A DNA stretch of 63,488 nt from Isosphaeraceae bacterium (GTDB lineage: Bacteria > Planctomycetota > Planctomycetia > Isosphaerales > Isosphaeraceae): positions 1 to 63,488 of the forward strand of contig JANXSX010000117.1 in NCBI GenBank assembly GCA_025356475.1. The letters are read 5' to 3'. This document shows, in pieces, positions 27,001 to 34,111 of the stretch (within the stretch, counting starts at the first letter, position 1; each line of letters begins with the position of its first letter). Under the pieces are notes generated by a model, which saw only the letters and a list, made by a program, of their open reading frames with translations, ran no database searches and had not been told where the DNA came from. A program made the position numbers and the translations under genes.

Positions 27001-27527
27001 TTGCAAAGGTGACCTTGCTGGTCACCGAGTTAGAGTCCCAAGAAGACATCTATACAAAACTAGGCGATGCCCAGGCGTTTGCGCTGGTCCATGAACACTT
27101 CCGAGTCCTTGAGGGAATCTTGCGACGTGAAGGGGGGACGCTTGTCAAAACGGTCCACGAAGGAGTGGTCGCAGCGTTCTCTGAACCTCTCTCCGCCGTC
27201 CGAGCCGCCCTGGCTCTCGGCCAGGGACTTGCGGAGCACCCGGCGACCTGCGGACTGGCGTTGAAGGTTGGGGTTCATCATGGTCCTGCGATGGTCGCGA
27301 CCTTCAACGACCACCTCGACTACTTCGGATCGACGGTCCGGATTGCTGCGAGTCTACCGGCTCTCGCTTCGGGCGCGGAGATTATCCTTACGCCCTCCGT
27401 GGCGAGAGATCCAGAGGTGGCGAGGCTCCTCCAAGAACGAAGAATCAGAGCGCCGATTGAGGCGACGAGCCTCCCGGGGCTTGCCGAAGGCTTTGTCCAC
27501 CGGCTCAGCGAGGGCCAACCTCGGTAA
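24033..27527 (+). CDS. Pseudokinase / Hanks-type Ser-Thr kinase / START-like / Zn-ribbon / cyclase-homology protein
   Basis: An 1164-residue cytoplasmic signalling protein with no membrane helix. Residues 1-215: a kinase-like lobe without catalytic residues (no Ala-x-Lys, GGFS in place of the HRD region, no DFG). Residues 268-545: an intact protein kinase with GQGGMGAVYRA (278-288), K299, HRD (391-393), DFG (415-417) and APEQ. Residues about 555-710: a polyketide-cyclase/START-like fold. Residues about 775-830: a zinc-ribbon-like C801-x2-C804...C823-x2-C826. Residues about 985-1160: a class III nucleotide cyclase homology domain, where the metal aspartates are Glu (E999, E1043) and the usual Asn/Arg pair near TVRIAASL is lost, so it is probably a regulatory pseudo-cyclase. 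The C-terminal half resembles the DUF5939-cyclase proteins. Confidence 0.85.
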   Translation: MNLGGYELLEQLGTASFGVRYRGLNPLDRADVEVINLTISRSDEVRWIRLAKRLRTARLVIGPMSRQILALELDHEPPFLVLENVSGPTLGTTPRPGTDGVINLITLLAEGLLAGHRVGLAHGGFSLSSVQARADTTWALDWTAFDNDSDSADDIRALGLILYERLTAESTLEPDWSKLEAPWLGDLGRSMTATNPSTRPTARELILRLSELHQSVVATGAFQVAGPTGLTVEGLEIGLGLSESLMGALDRIGVPSSAASVEGREQLGRFLLRNKLGQGGMGAVYRAIDQADGSTVAIKILSPSWAERPQALARFMKEARMLALVNNPYVTGFVEVNEDEGIHYLALEFVDGTNLGELLIDEHHLDEFSALTIMADVARGLAPAHERGIVHRDIKPANILIQTDSRGSRRGKVTDFGLARHVDQSDSLQMTHAGTVLGTPIYMAPEQCLGREPIDARVDIYAMGATLFHLLAGRPPFLAETPMGLMNAHQNESPIGLRMLVPELSDGIAQVVAKSLSKLPEARYADASELLDDLERLLRGEPTGIAVHPKLPTDRDVIAFNFQWDLESTPRQLWPHVSNTERLNRAASFSAVKYRTEQKAEGGSNRFGAIRAKGILLAWQENPFEWIEAKKMGVLREYSSGPFKWLASMVELEAKPGGGTILTHRFRVCPTGLLGRTVAHLEIGRNTKKALDGIYRRIDAAMAGKLGDQALVDPFEAPPELSRDRKARLERLLDTLVERGIESETVETLGMFLTQAPAQEVSRIRPLALARRLKLPADQVVAACLYGAVEGGLMLLWDLLCPVCRVPSQVLDTLKALRDHGHCEACALDFDLDFSNSVELIFRVHPELRETDLALYCIGGPAHMPHVAAQARVAPGERLVLDLALGEGQYRLRGPQFAWSLDLRVEPIATATRRLEIDLGRGPDDHLPRTLRSSGQVITLCNTTPQELLVRVERIAARDDALTAGRASAMALFRELFPGEILSPGQLVNLAKVTLLVTELESQEDIYTKLGDAQAFALVHEHFRVLEGILRREGGTLVKTVHEGVVAAFSEPLSAVRAALALGQGLAEHPATCGLALKVGVHHGPAMVATFNDHLDYFGSTVRIAASLPALASGAEIILTPSVARDPEVARLLQERRIRAPIEATSLPGLAEGFVHRLSEGQPR

Positions 27528-27695
27528 CCGAGGTGATGATGCGTAAGGCTGCGAGGGTGTGGTATCAATGCAACACAGCGGTTCGATCGCTTGTCTTTTG
27601 GGTGGCCGACCCGTAGCATAAATCGCCACTTCCAAGGAATCACAGCCCCACGGTCGGGGAGGGATCGCGCCCCGACACGATGGAGCAGTCCGACC

Positions 27696-28694
27696 ATGCG
27701 GCTTATGCCAGTTTCACACGTCGGTCTACTTCTTACGTCTCTAACTCTCATGTACGGCCAGACCGCATCGGCCGTCATTCTTCGCGATTCAGCCACCCGG
27801 AACACGTCTGCACCAACCGGAATTCTTGCAGGAAGTGGCTGGCAATTCGAAGGGCAGTGGGTTGGTTTCACGGGCACGCCAATTAGTCCCAATTACTTTG
27901 TGACCGCTGCCCATGTGGGGGGATCGGTTGGCGATCTCTTCTCGTACAACGGCCAAAGCTACACCACGATCGGTGTCTCGGGAGACGCCGGGAGTGACCT
28001 TGCGGTCTGGCAGGTTCGTGAAACCTTCAGTACCTATGCACCACTCTACACCGGTTCGAACGAGACCAATAAGCAGGCCGTGATCTTTGGTCGCGGTACC
28101 CCACGCGGAAATGAAGTCCATATTCCCGAAGGAGATACGTCGACAACCAGCTTAAGAGGTTGGGGTTGGGGTCTGTACGACGGCGTTCCCTCATGGGGAG
28201 AGAACAAGGTCGCGAGCATCGCAACAGGTTCCGGGGGAAATGGCCCCCGGGGCGACTTCTTGGTGTTACCCTTCTCGACCACAGGCGCAGGTGCATCCAG
28301 CCTCTCGTTGGGCGATTCGGGTGGCGGGACATTCATTAATGATGGGGGTGTCTGGAAGCTGGCAGGGGTCAATTACGGAGTAGATGGACCCTATTCCTAC
28401 ACTGCTGGTGGGAATTACTTTAACGGCGCGATCTTCGACAAACGCGGCCTGTTTGAGGGGGGGCCGGGTTCGACCAATGGCGTTCCCAACTACATTGCTT
28501 ACCCAAATAGTGGACCCCCCGTGGAAAGTGACTCGTACGCCACGAGGATTTCGACCCGCTTGGCGTGGATCAACTCGGCCACGAATGGCCAGGTGGTCCC
28601 CGAGCCGGGGGCGTGGCTCTTACTGACAGTTGGTCTAAGTCTGGTCCTTGGCACTCGACTCAAACAGAGAAGAACGCGACGAGCCGTGACCTGA
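27696..28694 (+). CDS. PEP-CTERM-anchored trypsin-like serine protease
   Basis: A 332-residue exported protein. A signal peptide spans residues 1-26 (hydrophobic LLLTSLTLMYGQTASA). The middle is a chymotrypsin-fold domain with a plausible catalytic triad: H73 in TAAHVGG, D101 in GSDLAVW and S208 in LGDSGGG. The C-terminus is a PEP-CTERM signal: VPEPGAWLLL (near residue 303), a hydrophobic helix and a basic tail KQRRTRRA. Known: PEP-CTERM proteins are processed by an exosortase and displayed outside the cell; no exosortase gene is in this window. ATG 27696 fits the signal peptide. The gene ends in a strong hairpin. Confidence 0.85.
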   Translation: MRLMPVSHVGLLLTSLTLMYGQTASAVILRDSATRNTSAPTGILAGSGWQFEGQWVGFTGTPISPNYFVTAAHVGGSVGDLFSYNGQSYTTIGVSGDAGSDLAVWQVRETFSTYAPLYTGSNETNKQAVIFGRGTPRGNEVHIPEGDTSTTSLRGWGWGLYDGVPSWGENKVASIATGSGGNGPRGDFLVLPFSTTGAGASSLSLGDSGGGTFINDGGVWKLAGVNYGVDGPYSYTAGGNYFNGAIFDKRGLFEGGPGSTNGVPNYIAYPNSGPPVESDSYATRISTRLAWINSATNGQVVPEPGAWLLLTVGLSLVLGTRLKQRRTRRAVT

Positions 28695-28710
28695 GTGGAG
28701 GTCACGGCTC
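28681..28710 (+). terminator. Perfect 12-bp hairpin at the end of the protease gene
   Basis: GAGCCGTGACCT (28681-28692) pairs perfectly with AGGTCACGGCTC (28699-28710) across a 6-nt loop. The left arm includes the last coding codons and the stop codon (28692-28694). It lies between this plus-strand gene and the convergent minus-strand gene ending at 28752. Confidence 0.7.
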
Positions 28711-28751
28711 GGTGAGAACAGGTCTGATTCCACTGAACTAATGAGCGGATC

Positions 28752-29786
28752 TCACCAGTAGATCCACTGGTAGGCTGGGTCCATGAGTTGGAACTCGCGT
28801 TCGTTGATGTTCTTCTCATCCCCCCGACGGCGGAAATCGATGCGAAGCGTTTTGTGCTTCGTCGTCGTTTTGCCTTCCTCAGCGGCTGGGACCTCGAAGG
28901 AATTGTTCGAGAGACCCCGGACATAGATGCTGAACTGATCGGCTTTTGGGTCGAAGATGTCCCAAACGGCAACGCCAAAGACGGCTTGATCGATCCCCTT
29001 TTGGTCGCTGACAGGAATCATCCCCGCGACATCGACCGCCCCGAGCAGTGTGGTCGTCTGATCTTCGCGAGCTTGGATCACAGGGATCGCGCTCGGAATC
29101 ACGTTGTCTTCGAACCGTTTGCCAGTTTCGGGCACAACCAACGTGAATTGGGGCAGGAAGAGGCGAGGCTTGCCAGTCCGATTCACGACCTGATAGTAGA
29201 GGTAGACGACTGAACGTCGCCCTTTGCCCGGTGTTTCGATCTGGATCAAGCGCAACGACTTGAACGCGAAATCGAGAACCCAGACCCCTTCTTTGAGCCG
29301 ACCAGAGGCGACCGCTGACCCTCCAGAGTCGTCACTCAGTGGTTCGCCCGCCTGGAACTCTCCTTTCACTTTGCCCAAGGTGAGAGTCCCATTCGTGCCG
29401 TTATCGTCCTTGCCAATGATCAGCGCGACCGCTTTGCTCGTCTCACCAGTGAGGACCTTGCCAACGGTGAAATCCGCAGTCTTGCTCGCATAGTCGAGCT
29501 GAGGGGCCTTGTCGGTAGGGAGAAGACTCGTGTCAACCCAGCGTTCATTTACCTTCGCAACGGATCGATTGCCTGGGTCGGTGTAACCGTTGACCGTTCG
29601 ACGGATCGGTCGGGTCTTCAAGACATTGTCGAGTGTTGCCGGGACGATGGGCTCAGGCGAGGGAAGGGGGGCCACCGCCGGAGCTTGGCCGCCGGGTGCT
29701 TCAGGTTGGGCGTGACTTGTCGATACCGTGGGGAGGCAGGCCAGAGCCAGCCAAACCGACATCATCCTGATTGAATCAATACGCAC
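28752..29786 (-). CDS. Secreted protein of unknown function
   Basis: A 344-residue protein with a signal peptide (basic MRIDSIRMM, hydrophobic core, AHA-like cleavage near residue 27) and a Pro-rich linker at about 28-52. The mature part looks all-beta, with no Cys and a mix of short beta-hairpin-like segments: DFTVGKVLTGETSKAVALIIG, and later YLYYQVVNRTGKPRLFLPQF. This resembles other planctomycete secreted proteins of unknown role; I recognise no family. Monocistronic; convergent with the PEP-CTERM protease and divergent from the PEP-CTERM protein at 30.2 kb. Confidence 0.72.
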   Translation of the reverse strand: MRIDSIRMMSVWLALACLPTVSTSHAQPEAPGGQAPAVAPLPSPEPIVPATLDNVLKTRPIRRTVNGYTDPGNRSVAKVNERWVDTSLLPTDKAPQLDYASKTADFTVGKVLTGETSKAVALIIGKDDNGTNGTLTLGKVKGEFQAGEPLSDDSGGSAVASGRLKEGVWVLDFAFKSLRLIQIETPGKGRRSVVYLYYQVVNRTGKPRLFLPQFTLVVPETGKRFEDNVIPSAIPVIQAREDQTTTLLGAVDVAGMIPVSDQKGIDQAVFGVAVWDIFDPKADQFSIYVRGLSNNSFEVPAAEEGKTTTKHKTLRIDFRRRGDEKNINEREFQLMDPAYQWIYW

Positions 29787-30215
29787 GGCACGAACTCCCG
29801 CGTCTAGGAAATGACGGAGGGCAGGGTGGAAGGGTGCGGTCGCAAGTGAGTGAAGACTCAGAAGATACCCTAATCTAACAGGTTTCCCCGGTTTCGGTCA
29901 AGAAAAGTCCACGCGACCGTTGAGGTGGGGGTCAGACTGGTCATTTTCGCAGACTTTGGCCAGTTCCACCCATCCCTAAATTCGCATGCAATTCCCATCT
30001 TGTTGCTCGCCCAAAGGCGTGAGAAATTCTGCGCTATTGATTGGAGAATGATGATATTCAGCCACATTTTATCGTTCGAACAGCAATTGGTGTTGATTCG
30101 TACGTGCAACTTCGGTTCCAATGGAGTTTAGAGAGCGTGCATCCATTGGCGGCTTTTTGGCTGAGTCCATTGGATTGTACGAATTACCAACCAGGCTAAC
30201 CTCGAGGAGTCTCTT
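29787..30215. other. 430-bp AT-richer spacer between divergent genes
   Basis: No gene is convincing; short open frames here have no protein character. The stretch is richer in A and T than its surroundings and must carry the promoters for both flanking genes. A GAGGAG ribosome-binding site lies at 30204-30209, just before the GTG start at 30216. Confidence 0.4.
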
Positions 30216-30917
30216 GTGAACATCCGATCAATGACTTTGAAAGTTCGTGGACTAGCACCCCTCGCAATGGTCCTCTTCGGCTTAGGCCAAGGTGTGTCCT
30301 CCGCCGACACCCTGGTTGTCAATCCGGTGGCACCAATCGCTTCAACACAGACGGATTGGAACTCCCAACTGGTGTTCTCGAAGTTCAATGTTGCCGGCGC
30401 GACTCTGCTCTCGGTTGAGATCAAGACTTCGGCGGGCTTCGATACGGTCCTCACCATCCACAACGGCAGCCCAGACACAGGTTCAACCGGTACCGCACGG
30501 ACAGAAGTCATTGTCACCCTGACAGATCCAGGTGGTTTCATCCCGGCTCCAGGCCAGCAAATCGACACCATCTTCCCATCACCAGCCTACACCTACACAC
30601 TCGCTGCTGGTCAGTCGATCATCTCTCCCCACCTTTTCGGGAACGGGTCCTCCGACCAGACCTATGTTGCCTCAGTGCTGCTCGCTGAATTTACTGGCGT
30701 TGGAACAATCACCCTGAACGTCGGGACTTTCACTCAGACCGTTCTGTCCAACACTGGCGGAAACACCGCCGCGAGTCAGTCAACCTTCGCTTCCGCAAAC
30801 GGGCAGGTGATTTACACCTTCTCCACCGGAGTGCCGGAACCCGGTTCGGTCGTGCTCATGGGCATTGGTGGACTGGTCTTCGGAGCGTTTGCCATCCGTG
30901 GTCGTCGGAAGGTCTAA
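30216..30917 (+). CDS. PEP-CTERM sorting domain protein (choice-of-anchor E type)
   Basis: A 233-residue exported protein starting at GTG 30216, with a good GAGGAG ribosome-binding site. A signal peptide occupies residues 1-30. The mature domain is Thr/Ser/Gly-rich and all-beta, with a QTDWNSQLVFSKFN segment typical of the choice-of-anchor E domain. The C-terminus is a PEP-CTERM signal: GVPEPGSVVLMGIGG, hydrophobic helix and RGRRKV tail. Likely a surface or extracellular-matrix protein processed by an exosortase. Second PEP-CTERM protein within 2.5 kb. Confidence 0.82.
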   Translation: MNIRSMTLKVRGLAPLAMVLFGLGQGVSSADTLVVNPVAPIASTQTDWNSQLVFSKFNVAGATLLSVEIKTSAGFDTVLTIHNGSPDTGSTGTARTEVIVTLTDPGGFIPAPGQQIDTIFPSPAYTYTLAAGQSIISPHLFGNGSSDQTYVASVLLAEFTGVGTITLNVGTFTQTVLSNTGGNTAASQSTFASANGQVIYTFSTGVPEPGSVVLMGIGGLVFGAFAIRGRRKV

Positions 30918-30977
30918 ACTTCGCCTGATCAGCGGGCGTTTGTCTAGAACCCAATGTAGACGAAACTCTGATCCTTT

Positions 30978-31003
30978 GAGCTCCCCCTTTGCGGCGGGAG
31001 TTC
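30978..31003 (+). terminator. Possible short hairpin after the PEP-CTERM gene
   Basis: GAGCTCCC (30978-30985) pairs with GGGAGTTC (30996-31003) with one G-T wobble. No T-run follows, so this is only a weak terminator candidate, 60 bp after the PEP-CTERM stop codon. Confidence 0.28.
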
Positions 31004-31141
31004 GACTGGGCCAGGGTTTCCTGCTGCGCGGCTTGCATCGCAGACTTTCGGAAATTGATCGGAATCCCTGTAGAGTCTTTGCAACCGTCGGACTCTCTGC
31101 AACAATCCAGCCTGATCGGGTGGCTACTTCTCCGGAGGCGG

Positions 31142-31789
31142 ATGATGCTTGTCTTGATGGCTCTCTTGATGTTCCCACAGGTTGGATCTGCAAGTCTTCT
31201 GGAGCGAGAGCCCTCGGGGTGGGTTGACCTCCTCTCCGAGGCCGGTCCCAGCCTCAAGGGTTGGACGAGAGGAGCAATCCCACCGACCGCCAAGCTCAAA
31301 CCTGAGAATCAATGGTCAATTGATCCTTCGACTGGTTACCTCGTCTGTCAGGGAGATCAAGGACACGACTGGTTGCGGTACGACACCGAGTTCTCCGACT
31401 TCGTCTACCACGTCGAGTGGCGATTCACAGTGGTTGAGGGGAAGAAGGGCTATAACTCGGGGATCTATGTGCGCAATAATGCAGATGCGACAATATGGCA
31501 TCAAGCACAGACCGGGGACGGGTCGGGTGGATTTCTGTTCGGCGATACCCGTGTCGACGGGAAGCCGCAACGCGTCAACTTGTCGAAAGAAGTCGTGGAG
31601 AAGCGAGTCAAGCCAGCCGGCGAGTGGAACATCTTCGAAGTCTCATGCAAAGGCAAAGAGGTAACCCTTTGGGTCAACGGTGGAGTGACCAACGTCTGGA
31701 AGACTTGCGAGGTTCCCAAAGGGCATGTGGGGCTTGAGGCGGAAGGATACCGGATTGAGTTTCGCAACGTAAAAGTGAAACCGCTCTGA
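31142..31789 (+). CDS. DUF1080 (3-keto-disaccharide hydrolase-type) exported protein
   Basis: A 215-residue protein with a short signal peptide (MMLVLMALLMFPQVGSA). The mature part is a concanavalin-like DUF1080 domain: WSIDPSTGYLVCQG, WLRYDTEFSDFVYHVEWRF, KGYNSGIYVRN, GEWNIFEVSCKG and GHVGLEAEGYRIEFRNVKVK, all hallmark strands of the family. Known: DUF1080 domains act on keto-sugar glycosides or bind carbohydrate, and the family is greatly expanded in planctomycetes. Two ATGs are adjacent (31142 and 31145); GGAGG at 31134-31138 favours the second. Monocistronic. Confidence 0.9.
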   Translation: MMLVLMALLMFPQVGSASLLEREPSGWVDLLSEAGPSLKGWTRGAIPPTAKLKPENQWSIDPSTGYLVCQGDQGHDWLRYDTEFSDFVYHVEWRFTVVEGKKGYNSGIYVRNNADATIWHQAQTGDGSGGFLFGDTRVDGKPQRVNLSKEVVEKRVKPAGEWNIFEVSCKGKEVTLWVNGGVTNVWKTCEVPKGHVGLEAEGYRIEFRNVKVKPL

Positions 31790-31990
31790 TCTGAAAGTCG
31801 TCGTCAAAGTCGCTAGGATGGCTCTTTTTCGTGAGACAGTATGGTCCAGACGACTGAGACCCCCCGTCCGACTGGCCATTTGGATTTGGAACGGGTGTTC
31901 CGTTCCACATCATGGTGGCACCCAGTGCGAGTACCAAAAGAGTTGGTCATCGCAACAGAAGCTGGATCGGCAGTCTCGACTCAAGGCAGT

Positions 31991-32332
31991 TTAATATCGG
32001 GTTACGCTTAGATCGACGCTCGAATAGGCATCAATTCCGCCGTCTAGATTCACGATGTTCGGTATACCTCGGGCGGCGAGCCATCGAGCAACGGTCATCG
32101 ATCGAACTCCGTGATGGCAGTAAATCACGAGTGGGCTGGTGTTGGCCAGTTCGGCCAACTCGGCGAGCCTTGAGGGGATCTCTCCCATCGGGATGTGCAA
32201 GTCGGTGGAATCGGTCGGAATCCGATTGATCGCTCGCTCAAAGTCCTCGCGAATGTCGATCAGGACCAGACCCTCTCCGGCTGTGAGTCGAACCTGAAGC
32301 TCTGAAGGGGTAACGTGGGTGATCTGGGTCAT
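31991..32332 (-). CDS. Rhodanese-like domain protein
   Basis: A 113-residue single-domain rhodanese. Seen: VTPSELQVRL at the N-terminus, VLIDIREDFERAINRI (the CH2A region), and the active-site loop VIYCHHGVRSMTVARWL with the persulfide-carrying Cys, then GIPNIVNLDGGIDAYS. Such proteins transfer sulfane sulfur; the partner is unknown. The loop after the Cys (HHGVRS) is the GlpE-like/sulfurtransferase type. No sulfur-metabolism genes adjoin it. Monocistronic. Confidence 0.92.
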   Translation of the reverse strand: MTQITHVTPSELQVRLTAGEGLVLIDIREDFERAINRIPTDSTDLHIPMGEIPSRLAELAELANTSPLVIYCHHGVRSMTVARWLAARGIPNIVNLDGGIDAYSSVDLSVTRY

Positions 32333-32634
32333 TTGAGATCTCTGGAGCCTTACGCAATCCTTACAATAGGTCGATTTTACCAGATTTTATGTGTCACAAT
32401 TTCAAAGTCTCAGTAAGAAAAATCGAAAATCCGGAAGATTTTCTCAAGTTTCTGACTTGAGTCGACCGACGCGGGTACTCATTTCGGACTTTGGCGCAGG
32501 ACCTGCATTAGACCCTTTCACGACGGTTCGAGCTACCTCCCATTCGAGTTTTCACCCCACCTGTTCGTACGACGGCCCGCAGGATGTTGGCCGTTCCGAT
32601 CGATTTCCACCCAATGCCCAAGGAAGGTGCATCC
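32333..32634. other. 302-bp spacer between divergent genes
   Basis: An A/T-rich first half (32333-32460) probably carries the rhodanese promoter; no gene or repeat is visible. GGAAGG just before 32635 is the ribosome-binding site of the next gene. Confidence 0.35.
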
Positions 32635-32964
32635 ATGGCGTGGTCCAACTTTCACTTCGATGGTGTTCTTGAGTGTGTCGTGATGTTGTTTCAGGTCCTC
32701 GGGGTTTCGGCCCTGGCTCTGACTCGACTTACGGCGGGAACCCGGCTCTCCGATTACGGTCGGGCCCTCTTCATCGTTTCGCTGGTTGGACTTGGTGTTT
32801 CGGGCGCACTCTGCGGCGGCCAGGATTCCGAGTTTGCACTCTTTGCGGGTGCAACGATGACATTGCTTCTGATCGGTATCACCATGGGGAGCGGCCAAGC
32901 CTCTACGGCTTACCCGATGTTGCCGACACGAGTGACGGCACCTGAGCCGAACCTTGCAGCCTGA
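32635..32964 (+). CDS. Small membrane protein of unknown function
   Basis: A 109-residue protein with three hydrophobic segments (about 10-30, 43-62 and 67-87) and a short Pro-rich tail. No family recognised. ATG 32635 was chosen because of the GGAAGG site eight bases upstream; the frame opens further up at 32584, but that part lacks protein character. A canonical terminator closes the gene. Confidence 0.6.
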   Translation: MAWSNFHFDGVLECVVMLFQVLGVSALALTRLTAGTRLSDYGRALFIVSLVGLGVSGALCGGQDSEFALFAGATMTLLLIGITMGSGQASTAYPMLPTRVTAPEPNLAA

Positions 32965-33284
32965 GAACAGTCTCTGATCGTTATAATCGACGAATTCGTC
33001 TACGGGGCCGTTTGGCCCCGTTTTTTCGTTTCGAAGCGGGTGATCCTGTCGGTTGACGACGCTTTGAAACGCCGATCGCGACTCCATATCGACACATCCG
33101 GCGTGACCCCACCTCGCCTTGCAAGGATGGGCCGAGATCGATCATGGCAGGCTCGTTTTTACTCGATTCTTCAGACGGGTGATTCCTCGAATGACATGGG
33201 ATCGAGACTAGACCCGAACGGAGCTTCCCGCTCGCCGTTCTCTGTAGAAGAGGGTCGATCACGAGGCGGGAGAAGGACGAAAAC
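32965..33284. other. 320-bp spacer with terminator and promoter region
   Basis: Holds the rho-independent terminator at 33003-33026 and then about 250 bp of sequence with no gene, which must include the promoter of the BON-domain gene. A GGGAGAAGGA purine tract at 33269-33278 is the likely ribosome-binding site. Confidence 0.4.
33003..33026 (+). terminator. Rho-independent terminator
   Basis: CGGGGCC (33003-33009), loop GTTT, GGCCCCG (33014-33020), then six T residues. A textbook intrinsic terminator, 39 bp after the stop of the small membrane protein gene. Confidence 0.88.
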
Positions 33285-34019
33285 ATGCCGATGATGAAAC
33301 GGATTTCGACGGCGATGGGCCTGCTAATCCTGAGCGCTGTTCCGGCCCTCGGCCAGGCACCGGCCCCGAGCCGAAACCAGATGACGGCCGACGCGGTCGC
33401 CACTTCGCTCGGTTCGAGCAAAGCGCTTTCGGGCTATCGCATCGAAATTGAAGTGCGTGATGGACTGGTCACCTTGACCGGTGCCGTGGCGAGCCCAGCC
33501 CAGAAGACCGAGGCTCTCGATCGTGCTCGTCAGGTTGGCGGCGTGACCGGAGTCGCTGATGGTCTGACCCTGGTCCGTGACGCTCGCGTCCGCCCAGCCC
33601 AGTACCAGCCCCAACAGGTTGCCATGCATGGCGGCCGTCGTGCCCCAATGGCGGGTGCCTATGACGGTGGAATGAACACCGGTGCACCGATCGTCAGTGA
33701 CGGCTCCTCAATGGGTGGACCCATGCCCGAGGGTCCGGCTGGAATGGCCGGTGCGACCCAAGCGACCAACCCCGGCATGCCTAATTATGCATGGCCCAGC
33801 TACGCCCCTTACCCCAACGCGTCCGCCGTTGGTTATCCCACGGCGTACCCCTGGCAGGCATGGCCGAACATCGGACCAGTTCACCCCTACCCAGAAGTTC
33901 CGCTCGACTGGCGTGCGGTAACCCTCCGGTGGGACGATGGTATCTGGTGGCTCGACTTCAAGAAGAATTACACCCGTCCGTTCTTCACTCCGTACCCCTT
34001 CGGTATCTTTGCATACTGA
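33285..34019 (+). CDS. Secreted BON-domain protein
   Basis: A 244-residue exported protein with a signal peptide (MKRISTAMGLLILSAVPALG, cleavage near residue 24). Residues about 30-100 form a BON domain (VRDGLVTLTGAVASPAQKTEALDRARQVGGVTGVADGLTL), a fold that attaches to membranes or phospholipid in OsmY and secretins. The rest is Gly/Pro/Tyr/Met-rich and flexible, with a short C-terminal block WRAVTLRWDDGIWWLDFKKNYTRPFF. Monocistronic and closed by a hairpin. Role unknown, probably envelope-associated. Confidence 0.83.
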   Translation: MPMMKRISTAMGLLILSAVPALGQAPAPSRNQMTADAVATSLGSSKALSGYRIEIEVRDGLVTLTGAVASPAQKTEALDRARQVGGVTGVADGLTLVRDARVRPAQYQPQQVAMHGGRRAPMAGAYDGGMNTGAPIVSDGSSMGGPMPEGPAGMAGATQATNPGMPNYAWPSYAPYPNASAVGYPTAYPWQAWPNIGPVHPYPEVPLDWRAVTLRWDDGIWWLDFKKNYTRPFFTPYPFGIFAY

Positions 34020-34057
34020 GTGGTCCTAAAGTGATCGTCAGCCGAGTTGAAGTCCGG

Positions 34058-34084
34058 GGCCGGGTGGATTCGATCCACTCGGCC
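34058..34084. terminator. 12-bp hairpin between convergent genes
   Basis: GGCCGGGTGGAT (34058-34069) pairs with ATCCACTCGGCC (34073-34084), one G-T wobble, 3-nt loop. It sits between the BON gene (+) and the TPR gene (-) and likely serves as terminator for either strand; a T-run is lacking. Confidence 0.62.
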
Positions 34085-34111
34085 TTCGGCATTTCGAATA
34101 GGTGATCGCTA

